A stretch of 64,000 nucleotides of DNA from Saprospiraceae bacterium (lineage in GTDB: Bacteria; Bacteroidota; Bacteroidia; Chitinophagales; Saprospiraceae). Below the pieces are notes generated by a model. The model had not been told where the DNA came from. It ran no database searches and worked only from the letters and a program-made list of their open reading frames with translations. The DNA lies in assembly GCA_020629715.1 (NCBI GenBank), contig JAHDCU010000002.1, positions 186,001-250,000 on the forward strand. The letters are read 5' to 3'. Positions 1-9,495 of this stretch are shown here, piece by piece. The position numbers were made by a program, and so were the translations under genes. Within the stretch, counting starts at the first letter, position 1. Each line of letters starts with the position of its first letter.

Positions 1-595
1 CACCATCACTATCAGGTCCCTCTTTTACTTCTTCTTTAGCCTTCATAGGTTGATCACCTCTTGCACCGAACAGATATACGAAACCCAGTCCATGATGCAG
101 GTGATTCCTATCTTGCGAAAGAGAAAATCTGTATTCTGATTGAATATTAAAATAGGCATTATCAGCCATTTTAATATTGATCCCTGCCCCTACCGGTGCT
201 TGTACATTTGTCTCACCCTCCGTCTCAGTATGAGCGCCTAATCCCCCCATGATATATGGAATGATTTTAGTTTCCGGCTTGAAAAATTGATATTGTAGTT
301 GAGCATCTAATCCTGCAACGGTCTTATGGAAATTATCCAACTCAACGTGGCTCTTCACGACCCCTACTTTGACTGGAAATACTAAATTTACATTTTCTTG
401 AAGGTTGTATAAAAATCCCAGTTCGAATCCATAATGATAACTCTTAAAATCTGAAATGGATCCACCGTCCTGTTGAGACTGATAATCCATAAATAGAGTC
501 TTAGTAGTAAGACCATATTTATAACTAGGATTTTGAGCATAAGAGCTAGTCACCACGATGAAGGTAAATAGTAAAGCTGTCGCTAACTTTTTCAT
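1..595 (-). CDS. OmpA-like outer membrane protein, 3' end cut by window edge
   Basis: This minus-strand reading frame runs from ATG at 595 to the left edge without a stop, so the C-terminus is missing. It was read directly from the reverse complement. The first 20 residues form a signal peptide ending at SSYA-Q, and the mature part has alternating hydrophobic/polar stretches with many Gly and aromatic residues, as in an eight-strand beta-barrel (about residues 25-185). The last visible residues, EEVKEGPDSDG, look like the start of calcium-binding thrombospondin type 3 repeats, which in Bacteroidota usually join such a barrel to an OmpA peptidoglycan-binding domain. That C-terminal domain lies outside the window, so the family call is an inference. 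Confidence 0.7.
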   Translation of the reverse strand, partial: MKKLATALLFTFIVVTSSYAQNPSYKYGLTTKTLFMDYQSQQDGGSISDFKSYHYGFELGFLYNLQENVNLVFPVKVGVVKSHVELDNFHKTVAGLDAQLQYQFFKPETKIIPYIMGGLGAHTETEGETNVQAPVGAGINIKMADNAYFNIQSEYRFSLSQDRNHLHHGLGFVYLFGARGDQPMKAKEEVKEGPDSDG

Positions 596-647
596 GAAAA
601 AACGATTCTATATGATTAAGTCAATTGATTTTGGGATCAACATTCTA

Positions 648-655
648 CAAATATA
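648..655 (-). promoter_or_regulatory. -7 promoter box TATATTTG for the OmpA-like gene
   Basis: Read on the minus strand this is TATATTTG, an exact match to the Bacteroidota -7 consensus TAnnTTTG, 52 bases before the ATG at 595. No clear TTG -33 element is visible. Confidence 0.5.
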
Positions 656-714
656 AGAATATTTTATAATACGTTTGTAACTGCTTTTCAGACTTTAACC
701 CTCGATAGTCTACA

Positions 715-1215
715 TTATCCATGTAAAGGCTCGAAATAACCCGTTTTAGTATTTTTCCTTACGTTATTCCAGTCAAAACATCTTCCATTCATACCAATAT
801 AAACACCCTCATCTAAAGTCTGTACAAATGCTAATGCCGATCCAAGATTAAAAAATCCATCCGAACTACTTCCAAATGCATAAGGAACCATAGCTCCTGT
901 TATGATAATAGTTTTTCCGTCTATGCTGGCATCGGCCAATACTCTGGCCGTCTCGACCATCGTATCAGTACCATGAGTTATGACTATTTGATTAGTCTTG
1001 GCGTTACGACAACTATGTATAATAATTTCACGATCAGCAGCCGTCATTTCTAGACTGTCTAGCATCATCAATGTTTTTACATCAATATCAAGGGTACTTC
1101 TACCCCTCTCAAACATTTTATTCAAGTGACTATCTTTGAAGTACAACTTACCTGTGATGTAATTATAGTCTTTATCAAAAGTGCCACCTGTTACATATAC
1201 TTGTATCATGCTCAT
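715..1215 (-). CDS. Single-domain asparaginase-like protein
   Basis: The protein matches the N-terminal domain of type I/II L-asparaginases, which hydrolyse asparagine to aspartate and ammonia. The first catalytic-threonine motif is VTGGTFDK near the N-terminus, and the second motif THGTDTM is at about residue 80. It ends after about 166 residues at GYFEPLHG, whereas full asparaginases have some 330 residues with a C-terminal domain that completes the dimer. A natural stop and intact reading frame suggest a real short family rather than a recent truncation. The start is ATG at 1215 or 1209; the longer frame begins with TTG at 1227. It is divergent from the aminotransferase. Whether it is an active asparaginase or binds another substrate is not clear. 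Confidence 0.75.
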   Translation of the reverse strand: MSMIQVYVTGGTFDKDYNYITGKLYFKDSHLNKMFERGRSTLDIDVKTLMMLDSLEMTAADREIIIHSCRNAKTNQIVITHGTDTMVETARVLADASIDGKTIIITGAMVPYAFGSSSDGFFNLGSALAFVQTLDEGVYIGMNGRCFDWNNVRKNTKTGYFEPLHG

Positions 1216-1332
1216 GTATTGAGTCAAAAGATGAATTATTTTTCAAATATGAATGAAATATCTCATATAAATAAGCATGAATGCCAAATGCTACAAATAT
1301 CTTTGTCGCAACATTTTAAATACTTAAAGTCT

Positions 1333-2541
1333 ATGCAAGATTTAGCTCAAAATATCCTCTCAGAAAAGATAAAATCACTTTCAGAGTCAGCAACTTTAAA
1401 AATGGCGCAAAAGGCACGTGATCTTAGATCTCATGGACATGATGTTATAAGCCTAAGTTTAGGAGAACCAGACTTTGATACTCCTGCTCACATAAAAGAA
1501 GCTGCTAAAAAAGCGCTAGATGATGGGCATACCAAATATACCCCCGTAGCTGGCCTTGCTGTCTTGAGGGAAGCTATAGTTACCAAATTTAAACGAGATA
1601 ATGATTTAGATTTTGACATCAATCAAATAGTCGTATCCAATGGTGCCAAGCAGAGCATTGCCAATATATGTGATGCTATACTCAATCCTGGTGATGAAGT
1701 CATCATCTTTACGCCATATTGGGTGTCTTATTTCGATATCGTAAGTTTAGCAGGAGGTGTCCCTGTAAATCTTGCCGCTACTATTGATAATGATTTTAAA
1801 GTAACTCCAGATCAGGTTAGAGCAGCAATTACAGATAAGACAAAAGCTATTTTATTCTCTTCTCCCTGTAATCCGACAGGATCGGTTTATCTTAAAGAGG
1901 AATTGGAAGCTATTGCAAAAGTGCTTGAAAATTATCCAAATATCATTGTGATCAGTGATGAAATATATGAATACATCAACTTTACTGGAAAGCATTTTAG
2001 CATTGGCTCGATACCTTCGCTTAAAGACCGCACGGTCACTGTAAATGGATTTTCTAAGGGATTTGCTATGACTGGATGGAGACTGGGATACATAGGTGCT
2101 CCTACATGGCTTGCTAAGGCATGTGCCAAAGTACAAGGGCAATGCACGTCTGGTGCTACTGCATTTGGTCAGATGGCTGCTGCTCATGCATTACTCTCCA
2201 GCTTAGAGCCAAGCCATAAAATGAAAGAAGCATTTGAAAAGAGAAGAGAACTTATGATCAGTCTACTCGAAGATATTGAAGGCATCAAGATGAATCATCC
2301 TCAAGGAGCTTTTTATGCCTTCCCAAATATTAGTGCATTTTTTGGAAAGTCAAATGGTGACATGACGATCAAAGACAGCTCTGATTTTGCAGAATATATT
2401 CTGACAGAAGCACATGTAGCAGTTGTTGCAGGATCGGCCTTTGGAAATAATCACTGTATGCGCATATCTTATGCCGCCTCAGAAGATCAGCTTAAAGAAG
2501 CAATGTCTAGAATCAAAATAGCACTAAGTAAATTAAGCTGA
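1333..2541 (+). CDS. Aspartate aminotransferase, PLP fold type I
   Basis: A class I/II aminotransferase of 402 residues, transferring an amino group between aspartate (or a related amino acid) and 2-oxoglutarate with pyridoxal phosphate in the cytoplasm. Visible residues are Asn180 in SPCNPTG, Asp209 in ISDEIYE, the Schiff-base lysine Lys242 in NGFSKGFAMTGWR, and Arg250. The N-terminal LSLGEPDFDTP motif is typical of the aspartate aminotransferase Ib subgroup. The open frame extends upstream to 1126, but that part has no homology-like features and overlaps the divergent asparaginase; the ATG at 1333 gives the family's usual length. Aspartate is also the product of the neighbouring asparaginase-like protein, a plausible but unproven link. 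Confidence 0.9.
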   Translation: MQDLAQNILSEKIKSLSESATLKMAQKARDLRSHGHDVISLSLGEPDFDTPAHIKEAAKKALDDGHTKYTPVAGLAVLREAIVTKFKRDNDLDFDINQIVVSNGAKQSIANICDAILNPGDEVIIFTPYWVSYFDIVSLAGGVPVNLAATIDNDFKVTPDQVRAAITDKTKAILFSSPCNPTGSVYLKEELEAIAKVLENYPNIIVISDEIYEYINFTGKHFSIGSIPSLKDRTVTVNGFSKGFAMTGWRLGYIGAPTWLAKACAKVQGQCTSGATAFGQMAAAHALLSSLEPSHKMKEAFEKRRELMISLLEDIEGIKMNHPQGAFYAFPNISAFFGKSNGDMTIKDSSDFAEYILTEAHVAVVAGSAFGNNHCMRISYAASEDQLKEAMSRIKIALSKLS

Positions 2542-2575
2542 AATATTAAATAAATAGTCAGACGTAGAGCTTGGT

Positions 2576-3196
2576 CTATGACTTTTCGTCTCTAGGCTTA
2601 TGATTTTCATTATAGCGATCCCAAAGCCTTTTATGATTGGGGATATCTAGATCAAACTTGATATCATATTTACCTTTGACTTTACGTTGTCGAGAGGCTT
2701 CATATAGACTTACAGCGCAGGCCACGGAGATATTTAGACTCTGGACCATACCATATTGAGGGATCAAAAAATTGCCATCTACATACGACAATGCTTCCCG
2801 TGATATACCATTATGCTCATTTCCAAATACTAAGGCCGCCGACTGACTCAAATTTAAATCATATAAAGAAACTGAATCCTCAGCCATATGGGTTGCAAAA
2901 ACATTTTTATACTTCTTCTTGATCATAGCAAAGCACTCATGGACATTATACATAAAATGCACCTTCACCCATTTTCTACTGCCCGACGAACTATTAAAAC
3001 CAACATATTCTGACCTATTTTTGAGTTCTTTTTCAGTATATAAAATATACATTTCTGATATTCCAATAGCATCGCAAGTCCGCATTACCGCTCCGATATT
3101 ATGAGGATCATGTACATTCTCCAATACTACTGTCAGATCGTACTGTCGCCTACTGATGACTTGCTGAAACTTCTCTTTTCTTTTATCTGTAAGCAC
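2576..3196 (-). CDS. trmH: tRNA (guanosine-2'-O-)-methyltransferase, TrmH/SpoU family
   Basis: A SpoU-class (trefoil-knot, SPOUT) RNA 2'-O-ribose methyltransferase of 206 residues. The first motif is VLENVHDPHNIGAVMRTCDA with its conserved Asn and Arg (about residues 24-43). The second is FGNEHNGIS, and the third, SAM-binding knot motif is IPQYGMVQSLNISVACAVSLYEA. These and the lack of an extra N-terminal L30-like domain fit TrmH, which methylates G18 of tRNA, better than the rRNA enzyme RlmB. The start is GTG at 3196, 13 bases after the stop of the upstream lipoprotein gene, so the two are probably cotranscribed with guaA. Confidence 0.85.
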   Translation of the reverse strand: MLTDKRKEKFQQVISRRQYDLTVVLENVHDPHNIGAVMRTCDAIGISEMYILYTEKELKNRSEYVGFNSSSGSRKWVKVHFMYNVHECFAMIKKKYKNVFATHMAEDSVSLYDLNLSQSAALVFGNEHNGISREALSYVDGNFLIPQYGMVQSLNISVACAVSLYEASRQRKVKGKYDIKFDLDIPNHKRLWDRYNENHKPRDEKS

Positions 3197-3209
3197 TGGC
3201 TATGATTGG

Positions 3210-4598
3210 CTATCTGATACGCTCAAACGAACGTCCATTGAATCTAACAACATCAAGATGTTTATTGACAAAATAGCGTCCTGACTGATCAGAGTTATCG
3301 CTAAATTCTATAGTATCATCTCCTTCTTGAAGGAGATGAAAGTCTGTCTGTAAATACTCCTGCTCAATCATCGGCTGATGCTGAAAGTACTTACCGTAGC
3401 GATCTATATGTGTTGTCAAAAAATGCATCATATCGTACCCATCAAGTGCATCATTCGTAGGAATGGACTGATACTTTTCTAAAAACTTCTTTCTAAAGTT
3501 CTTTACATCAAAACTCTTCGTGTCTACAAACTTCCATCTTACCGTATGTAGATTTAGAGTCTTAAAAAAATCAAAATCTATTCGTTCGGATTCGAGTAGT
3601 ATTGGCATTCCGAATACCTCTACATTATTTAGCCCGCGCTCAACACTCAACCTACGTAGCGCATTATAAACGAAGGATTCATCTTTGCTAGACCAATTAG
3701 GGATAACGAAAACACTTTTGTTCATGTCATAAAAGATGGAGTCATAAGCGGATTCACCCATATTGAGAGAATCTACATTCAATTCTAACTCTGCTAGAGA
3801 CTCTCCATTTGGTAATAATTCTAGCTCTTTAATCATGTTTTGAAGAGAGTTTAATCTCTTTTTATCTCGTTTATCACCCTCTCTGGTTAGAATCATTATT
3901 TCCTTTGGATTATTTCTCTGGATGCAAGTGGAAAGTATTTTTGCATAATAATCCTTAAGATTAGGACGTAACTGTACGTAATTAGGATTGATATTATCCG
4001 AGTGTAACGCTTGCCACGGAGATACAACTACAATATCATTTTCTTTACCAAACTTTATCACTTCTTTTAACTGATCGCGATCATAGGGTCCAATGATAAT
4101 ATCTGCATTTTTGGAGTTGCTCGTACGGAGTTTACTTTGTATATCTTGATCTTTACTATCGACGACATTGATATTAAAAGTACTTGATATCCTATCTGTA
4201 GACTCCTCAAGAGCCATTTTGAGACCTGCATAATAATTAGCAAAACGTTCTCCATTTCTTGATTCAAGTACTTTTCTTGATTTGAAGTCATTGGCTGAAA
4301 AAGGAATGAAAAGCGTCACGTTATAAACCGCTTTTTTACTGATTGGAGTATCATCTGATTTGGTGATCGGAGGGGTAATATTTTCATCTGACATAACCCA
4401 TTGTACCGTATCTATGATAGCTTTTTGGTTTTTCTTGGTTATTTCAGATAATGGCCTAGTTGCCTTTTTGGTAGATTGACTACGATTTTTAATTTCCTTC
4501 GTAGATCCACAGGCAAAAAATAATAAACCGCAAAATAAGCAGTAGACTAATAATCTACTCCCACTCAATAGTCGCTGGTGGTTTTGTGCTGATATCAT
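3210..4598 (-). CDS. Lipoprotein with periplasmic-binding-protein-like fold
   Basis: A predicted lipoprotein: a hydrophobic stretch [15 protein letters not shown] ends in a lipobox cysteine followed by GSTKE. The mature part (about residues 90-455) has features of the type 1 periplasmic-binding fold: [13 protein letters not shown], then GLKMALEES, then [30 protein letters not shown], as in branched-chain amino-acid receptor-like proteins. Bacteroidota carry such proteins without an ABC transporter, and no transporter is adjacent here. With ATG at 4598 the gene overlaps guaA by 44 bases and the signal peptide has a long N-region. A TTG at 4568 would give a compact 20-residue lipoprotein signal. 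Ligand unknown. Confidence 0.65.
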   Translation of the reverse strand: MISAQNHQRLLSGSRLLVYCLFCGLLFFACGSTKEIKNRSQSTKKATRPLSEITKKNQKAIIDTVQWVMSDENITPPITKSDDTPISKKAVYNVTLFIPFSANDFKSRKVLESRNGERFANYYAGLKMALEESTDRISSTFNINVVDSKDQDIQSKLRTSNSKNADIIIGPYDRDQLKEVIKFGKENDIVVVSPWQALHSDNINPNYVQLRPNLKDYYAKILSTCIQRNNPKEIMILTREGDKRDKKRLNSLQNMIKELELLPNGESLAELELNVDSLNMGESAYDSIFYDMNKSVFVIPNWSSKDESFVYNALRRLSVERGLNNVEVFGMPILLESERIDFDFFKTLNLHTVRWKFVDTKSFDVKNFRKKFLEKYQSIPTNDALDGYDMMHFLTTHIDRYGKYFQHQPMIEQEYLQTDFHLLQEGDDTIEFSDNSDQSGRYFVNKHLDVVRFNGRSFERIR

Positions 4599-6096
4599 AT
4601 ACTACTCTATTTATTCCTTTTACTTTATTAATAATATCACTCGAGATCTCTCCTAAAAGATCATGTGGCAAATGGCTCCACTCTGCTGTCATACCATCTA
4701 CAGAGTTTACGCATCGCAAGGCGATAGTAAACTCATAGGTACGTTCATCTCCCATGACACCAACGCTTTGTACAGGGAGTAAAATTGTTCCAGCCTGCCA
4801 AACTTTATCATACCATCCACTCTTGCGCAGATGTTGAATGAATATATAATCAGCCTCTTGATTGAGAGCAATCTTCTCTTTGGATAATGCCCCAAGTATT
4901 CTAATCGCCAATCCTGGACCTGGAAATGGATGCCTACCAATCAGTAGATCTGGGAGTCCTAGTGCTCGCCCCGTTCGCCTAACCTCATCTTTAAACAGCA
5001 TCCGTAGAGGCTCTACAATCTGTAGTCCCAATTTATCTGGCAATCCTCCAACGTTATGATGCGATTTGATGGTTACAGAAGGACCATGTACAGATACAGA
5101 CTCGATCACATCAGGATAAATGGTTCCTTGACCAAGCCACTTTGCATCTTTATATTTTTTCGATTCTCTTTCGAATACCTCTATGAATACTCGTCCTATA
5201 GTTTTCCTTTTTTGCTCTGGGTCACTGACTCCCTCAAGCTCCGATAGGAAATCTTCTTTAGCATCAACACCGACCACATTTAATCCAAGTACTTTGTAGT
5301 CTTCTAGTACTTGCTCAAATTCATTCTTTCTCAATAGACCATTATCCACAAATATGCAGATTAACCTATCGCCTATTGCTCTATCTATCAAAGTAGCCGC
5401 AACCGTAGAATCTACTCCACCTGATAGCCCTAATATAACTTGATCATCGCCAAGCTTTTCTTTAAGCCTTTGCGTAGTATCCTCAATAAATGATTGTGAC
5501 GTCCAATCTCTTGCACATTTAGCAATATTATCAACAAAATTTGACAACATTTTTGATCCTTCGAGGCTATGAGTCACCTCAGGATGAAATTGCAAACAGT
5601 ACACTGGATGCTCAAAAACTGTTTCTTTACTCCTGTAGGCTGCAACAGGTATATCATTTGTGGAGGCTATCACTTCGAAAGAATCTCCTAGACCCAAAAT
5701 ACTATCTCCATGAGACATCCAAACTGTGCTTTGATGATCAATTCCATCAAATAGAACAGAATCAGAACTGGCCATATTGAGTGAGGCTTTGCCATATTCT
5801 CTATGCTCCGATTTCTCGACTCTACCACCATACTTCTGAGCTATATATTGAGCACCATAGCAGACCCCTAATACTGGAATTTTTCCCACAACTTGATCTA
5901 AATCAAACTGTAAGGCATTCTTATCCAATACTGAAAAAGGACTTCCAGATAGGATAACGGCTTTTAGATTATTAGTAATCTCGAATGACTTATTATATGG
6001 AATGATTTCGCAGAATACTTCTAACTCTCTAAGCCTCCGGGCGATCAGCTGGGTATACTGAGATCCAAAATCAAGAATGAGAATTTTGTCTATCAT
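4555..6096 (-). CDS. guaA: GMP synthase (glutamine-hydrolysing)
   Basis: Converts XMP to GMP with ATP and glutamine, the last step of guanine nucleotide synthesis, in the cytoplasm. The N-terminal class I glutamine amidotransferase domain has the nucleophile Cys79 in VLGVCYGAQ and the His171/Glu173 pair in [10 protein letters not shown]. The ATP pyrophosphatase domain has the P-loop SGGVDS at residues 225-230. The C-terminal dimerisation domain ends with KPPATIEWE, the usual GuaA terminus. At 513 residues it is full length. The promoter-like box TATCTTTG ends only four bases before the ATG, suggesting a leaderless or nearly leaderless mRNA. The downstream lipoprotein overlaps the 3' end. Confidence 0.98.
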   Translation of the reverse strand: MIDKILILDFGSQYTQLIARRLRELEVFCEIIPYNKSFEITNNLKAVILSGSPFSVLDKNALQFDLDQVVGKIPVLGVCYGAQYIAQKYGGRVEKSEHREYGKASLNMASSDSVLFDGIDHQSTVWMSHGDSILGLGDSFEVIASTNDIPVAAYRSKETVFEHPVYCLQFHPEVTHSLEGSKMLSNFVDNIAKCARDWTSQSFIEDTTQRLKEKLGDDQVILGLSGGVDSTVAATLIDRAIGDRLICIFVDNGLLRKNEFEQVLEDYKVLGLNVVGVDAKEDFLSELEGVSDPEQKRKTIGRVFIEVFERESKKYKDAKWLGQGTIYPDVIESVSVHGPSVTIKSHHNVGGLPDKLGLQIVEPLRMLFKDEVRRTGRALGLPDLLIGRHPFPGPGLAIRILGALSKEKIALNQEADYIFIQHLRKSGWYDKVWQAGTILLPVQSVGVMGDERTYEFTIALRCVNSVDGMTAEWSHLPHDLLGEISSDIINKVKGINRVVYDISTKPPATIEWE

Positions 6097-6100
6097 GGTG

Positions 6101-6108
6101 CAAAGATA
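6101..6108 (-). promoter_or_regulatory. -7 promoter box TATCTTTG directly before guaA
   Basis: On the minus strand the sequence is TATCTTTG-CACC-ATG. The exact TAnnTTTG box lies four bases from the start codon of guaA, so transcription would begin at or next to the ATG. No good -33 TTG is seen. Confidence 0.5.
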
Positions 6109-6161
6109 GTTAAGTATAGAAATCTACCTTATTAAAATTGAAATACGAATATAGATCTGCC

Positions 6162-6686
6162 TTAAAGGTCTAAAAGTCCCTCAGGTAGCTGGAGTGTAAT
6201 AGATTGAGCGATTTCGGAAATGTCCATTATAAATTCTTGATGAAAGGGAATTAAAAAGGATTTGCTATCATTCTTCACTATGAGCATGATCTGTTGAGGA
6301 TATTCTTCGATACTTGCGATGATACCAATATTTTCCTCCTCATTAAAAAGAGACCAACCGACAAAAGAATCCGCCTGAGATTGGGGCCTTATATCTTTTA
6401 TATCTCGCTCAGCAAGAAACAACTGTCTTGGACTTATATCAACCCAATACTCTTTGTCATTGATGGTATCAAACTTGAGAAAACCATCCTTAAGATTAGA
6501 CTTCGATGTATCTAAAAAGTACGGTATCAAAGAGCCCTTATGTATTGCAAATATACCCGGCGCATTTTTCAAATCCGATAGATAATGCTCTTCAATATCA
6601 CATATGATAGTACCATCGTAGCCTTTAGTCTTTGATATCTGTGCTACACAAATAAAACCTTTTGTCAATTGAGAGATCGCATCCAT
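6162..6686 (-). CDS. rimM: Ribosome maturation factor RimM
   Basis: A diverged 174-residue RimM, the 16S rRNA processing factor that binds ribosomal protein S19 during 30S head assembly. The N-terminal barrel begins FICVAQISKTKGYDGTI. The C-terminal PRC-barrel region holds SFVGWSLFNEEENIGIIASI, then LIVKNDSKSFLIPFHQEFI, and ends in the family signature LPEGLLDL. In many bacteria rimM sits directly between rpsP and trmD; here rpsP is about 4.3 kb upstream on the same strand and trmD is absent from the window. It starts three bases after the stop of the upstream lipoprotein gene, so the two are likely cotranscribed. Confidence 0.85.
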   Translation of the reverse strand: MDAISQLTKGFICVAQISKTKGYDGTIICDIEEHYLSDLKNAPGIFAIHKGSLIPYFLDTSKSNLKDGFLKFDTINDKEYWVDISPRQLFLAERDIKDIRPQSQADSFVGWSLFNEEENIGIIASIEEYPQQIMLIVKNDSKSFLIPFHQEFIMDISEIAQSITLQLPEGLLDL

Positions 6687-6689
6687 AAA

Positions 6690-7424
6690 TCAATTGGTGA
6701 AGCTTAACAATCTCATTTCCATCGTGTAACCTTGCCTTGCTCTATCCAACCAAGGCACCGTGGTATCGCATTCACTAGATCGGCAATCCAACACAACCTC
6801 TTTTTTATAGATTAAACCTATATCTTTTGCATACCACTCGTTTCTATCTCGAAAGGCAATATTATTATTAAACTCCTGCCCCACAGCCACTTTAATAACT
6901 TCATCAAACTCCACTCCCTCTATAACTTCTGTAGAATTAATTTCCACACTAGCTTCATTATTAGTATAAGGTGCCATAATTTCACCTCCTATTGATACTT
7001 CTATAAAGTTATCAAAAAGTGCATAGGGAGCCCAAGTGCTGCCCTCTGATACTGGAGCTTGCAACTTAACGAACTCAAGATTTTCTTCTGTCTTAGTAAT
7101 TCTATTCCCATTACGAGACACCGTCCAAACATCAGAAATCTGCCACGGATCATTTTCAGATTTACGAAGAGATCGAGTTAATACATAGTCTTCATCAAGC
7201 GTTGAACTTAGTTGTGCTGTAATTTCTTCTTTGATGAATGTCGAGCTCGTATCACGTGATATGCCACCTTGCAGATATAGCATAGAGTCTACCGCATAAA
7301 TCCAGGTATTCCCAACCTCCAACGGATAGTAACGAAAACTAGATTCCAAATCACTGCTTATAGATTCATCCCTACACGAGGAGAAAATAATCAAAACAGC
7401 CACAACTAGATATAAATGTCTCAT
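6690..7424 (-). CDS. Predicted lipoprotein, unknown function
   Basis: A 244-residue exported lipoprotein: MRHLYLVVAVLIIFSSC is a classic signal with lipobox cysteine at residue 17. The mature protein is acidic and beta-rich, with FRYYPLEVGNTWIYAVDS near the N-terminus, a pattern common in Bacteroidota lipoproteins that begin with a 'yyPl..Gn.W.Y' strand. The C-terminal half contains EWYAKDIGLIYKKEVVLDC, again typical of this loose group, and three further cysteines near residues 215-221. I do not recognise a defined family or function. Its stop is three bases before rimM. Confidence 0.7.
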   Translation of the reverse strand: MRHLYLVVAVLIIFSSCRDESISSDLESSFRYYPLEVGNTWIYAVDSMLYLQGGISRDTSSTFIKEEITAQLSSTLDEDYVLTRSLRKSENDPWQISDVWTVSRNGNRITKTEENLEFVKLQAPVSEGSTWAPYALFDNFIEVSIGGEIMAPYTNNEASVEINSTEVIEGVEFDEVIKVAVGQEFNNNIAFRDRNEWYAKDIGLIYKKEVVLDCRSSECDTTVPWLDRARQGYTMEMRLLSFTN

Positions 7425-7494
7425 AACTATTGAAAATCAATTTAATACAAATATGAATAAAATTTAATTTGAATCAAAGTTGATTTATTAAGGA

Positions 7495-8595
7495 TTAGAG
7501 ACTTTTCATGATAATTCCTCCTCCTACGACATCGTCCCCTTCATAAAATACCGCTGATTGTCCAGGAGCTACTCCTCTTACATTAGCATGAAATTCAACT
7601 TCGATATCATTACTGTCTTTAACGTGAGATACGGTACTTATAGTACCTGAATCATTATATCTTACTTGCGTAACAAATTCTTTCTGACCTTCAAGGCGAT
7701 CATATTTCAAGAGATTCGTTTTTCCTATCACGGCTCCATTCTTAAGTAATTCACTCACAGGACCAAGACGTACTTGATTTTTATCAGCAATGATTTCTGT
7801 GACATACATAGGCTCTCCAAAGGCTTGCCCTAAGCCTTTACGCTGACCTATAGTAAAAAAAGGATAACCTCTATGTGTTCCAATCTTTTCATTAGCAGCA
7901 TTTACAAATGCTCCACCATTCACCCTTTCTTCTAATCCTTCTACCCTCCTACTCAAAAAACCACGATAATCATTATCAGGGACGAAGCATATTTCGTAGC
8001 TCTCCCCTTTTTTTGAGAGTTCGTCATAACCGTAGTCTTTAGCAAGTTGCCTGACTTCCGTTTTATTGTAAGGACCTAGGGGAAATTGTGTTCGACTTAG
8101 GCATTCTTGTGACAACCCCCACAATACATACGACTGATCCTTTTTTAAGTCTTTACTCTTTGTGACGAATTTACGGCCATTCAGTTCATTTACTTTGGCA
8201 TAATGACCTGTTGCAATAAATTCACAATCCATGGCGTCAGCTCTTTTGAGTAAGGCACTCCATTTAATATGTGTATTACATAATACGCAAGGATTCGGAG
8301 TCCGTCCTGCGATATATTCATCTACAAAATTATCAATCACAAAATCACCAAACTCATCTCTGATATCGATAATAAAGTGATGAAAACCCATATCAACGGA
8401 TACTTGCCGAGCATCATTGATACTGTCCAAGCTACAACATCCTGTCTCTTTTGAAGATCCACCAGAACTAGCATAATCCCATGTTTTCATGGTAATACCT
8501 ATCACTTCATACCCTTCTTCGTGTAGCATCATGGCGGTCACAGTGCTGTCTATGCCTCCACTCATCGCCACCAATACCTTTCCTTTCTTACTCAT
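7495..8595 (-). CDS. mnmA: tRNA-specific 2-thiouridylase MnmA
   Basis: Catalyses 2-thiolation of the wobble uridine (U34) in tRNAs for Lys, Glu and Gln, using ATP and sulfur relayed from a desulfurase. The PP-loop SGGIDS is at residues 12-17. The catalytic cysteines are Cys106 in NPCVLCN and Cys203 in YEICFVPDNDY. The tRNA-binding and C-terminal barrel regions are present (HRGYPFFTIGQRKGLG, then VAPGQSAVFYEGDDVVGGGII), so the 366-residue protein is full length. A TATATTTG box lies 24 bases upstream. Confidence 0.97.
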   Translation of the reverse strand: MSKKGKVLVAMSGGIDSTVTAMMLHEEGYEVIGITMKTWDYASSGGSSKETGCCSLDSINDARQVSVDMGFHHFIIDIRDEFGDFVIDNFVDEYIAGRTPNPCVLCNTHIKWSALLKRADAMDCEFIATGHYAKVNELNGRKFVTKSKDLKKDQSYVLWGLSQECLSRTQFPLGPYNKTEVRQLAKDYGYDELSKKGESYEICFVPDNDYRGFLSRRVEGLEERVNGGAFVNAANEKIGTHRGYPFFTIGQRKGLGQAFGEPMYVTEIIADKNQVRLGPVSELLKNGAVIGKTNLLKYDRLEGQKEFVTQVRYNDSGTISTVSHVKDSNDIEVEFHANVRGVAPGQSAVFYEGDDVVGGGIIMKSL

Positions 8596-8619
8596 AAGCT
8601 CTAGTTAATAAGCATGTCA

Positions 8620-8627
8620 CAAATATA
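8620..8627 (-). promoter_or_regulatory. -7 promoter box TATATTTG for mnmA
   Basis: Exact TAnnTTTG match on the minus strand, 24 bases before the mnmA ATG, giving a leader of about 20 bases. No convincing -33 element. Confidence 0.5.
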
Positions 8628-8678
8628 AAGGCATATTGTGTATACTAGGTTTATTTGATCCTTTATGATCTTCAAGAA

Positions 8679-9422
8679 TTATTCTACGATATGCTCGGAA
8701 GTCAAAATACTATATGTAGCTGCTATCGTCCCTAAGGCTGGTGCCACAAACAGACCTAGAACTGGGATTGCCAATAAGCCCAAAAATGCAATTCCGTTAC
8801 CTAAAGCATAAGGTTTATTTTGACGAACAAAATGTATAGATCCCTTTACTGTTGTTCTACGCTCTAAGAAATAATCCATATTACCGAAGCCCACGTAAAA
8901 TGCTTGAATACAAAAGATTACAGCGGTAGATACGACGGCGACAGGTGGAATAATAAGACCAGCAATAGAAACGAGAATAATCAATAACAACTCTCTGGTG
9001 AGATTACGTAAAGAAATTCTTATACCTCTAAAAAGGGATTTGAAAAAAAACATTACTCCAGAATCACCTACTTTGGTTCCTGTGATTCTCTTTTCTAATG
9101 TCTCTGAAAGAGGCCCCATAAGTGGCGAAAGAATGATTAGGATTAAATACTTGTAAATAAAAAATCCAAAAGTGACCATCGTAATTCCAACGACATAAAC
9201 TCCAATTTTCTCTATGATAGACCTTCCCCAGTCAAATGGATAAGCATTTATCATAAAATTTGAAATAGATGGAGCAGTGATATATGATGCACCTACTATC
9301 AATCCTCCGATCGCGAGAGAGATGATACCGGATATGATCAGATAGTTCCATAACCGATATTTTGACAATAGTTGGAACGCTGTAAAATATGAGCGAATAC
9401 CTAATAAGAGTTGCTGTACCAT
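8679..9422 (-). CDS. EI24/CysZ-like integral membrane protein
   Basis: A 247-residue membrane protein with about four to five hydrophobic segments, near residues 26-50, 70-100, 142-172 and 205-240. The arrangement MVQQLLLGIRSYFTAFQLL, then ISPLMGPLSETLEKRITG, then VGFGNMDYFLERR matches the EI24-domain family. That family includes the sulfate permease CysZ of Proteobacteria. No sulfate assimilation gene is adjacent, so a CysZ role should not be assumed. The closest possible functional link is mnmA, a sulfur-transfer enzyme just downstream, which may be coincidence. Confidence 0.75.
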   Translation of the reverse strand: MVQQLLLGIRSYFTAFQLLSKYRLWNYLIISGIISLAIGGLIVGASYITAPSISNFMINAYPFDWGRSIIEKIGVYVVGITMVTFGFFIYKYLILIILSPLMGPLSETLEKRITGTKVGDSGVMFFFKSLFRGIRISLRNLTRELLLIILVSIAGLIIPPVAVVSTAVIFCIQAFYVGFGNMDYFLERRTTVKGSIHFVRQNKPYALGNGIAFLGLLAIPVLGLFVAPALGTIAATYSILTSEHIVE

Positions 9423-9495
9423 GTCTCTAAAACGTATTCAAAGTATTCATTAGTTTCGACCTAAGTATAGGATATCTAATCAATCGTCGATAATA

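Noticed and set aside
1126-1332. Upstream extension of the aminotransferase frame
   Set aside because: It overlaps the divergent asparaginase gene and adds residues not found in the family; the ATG at 1333 gives the usual length.
8679-9422. Sulfate permease CysZ
   Set aside because: The domain family fits, but there is no sulfate assimilation context and the function varies in the family.
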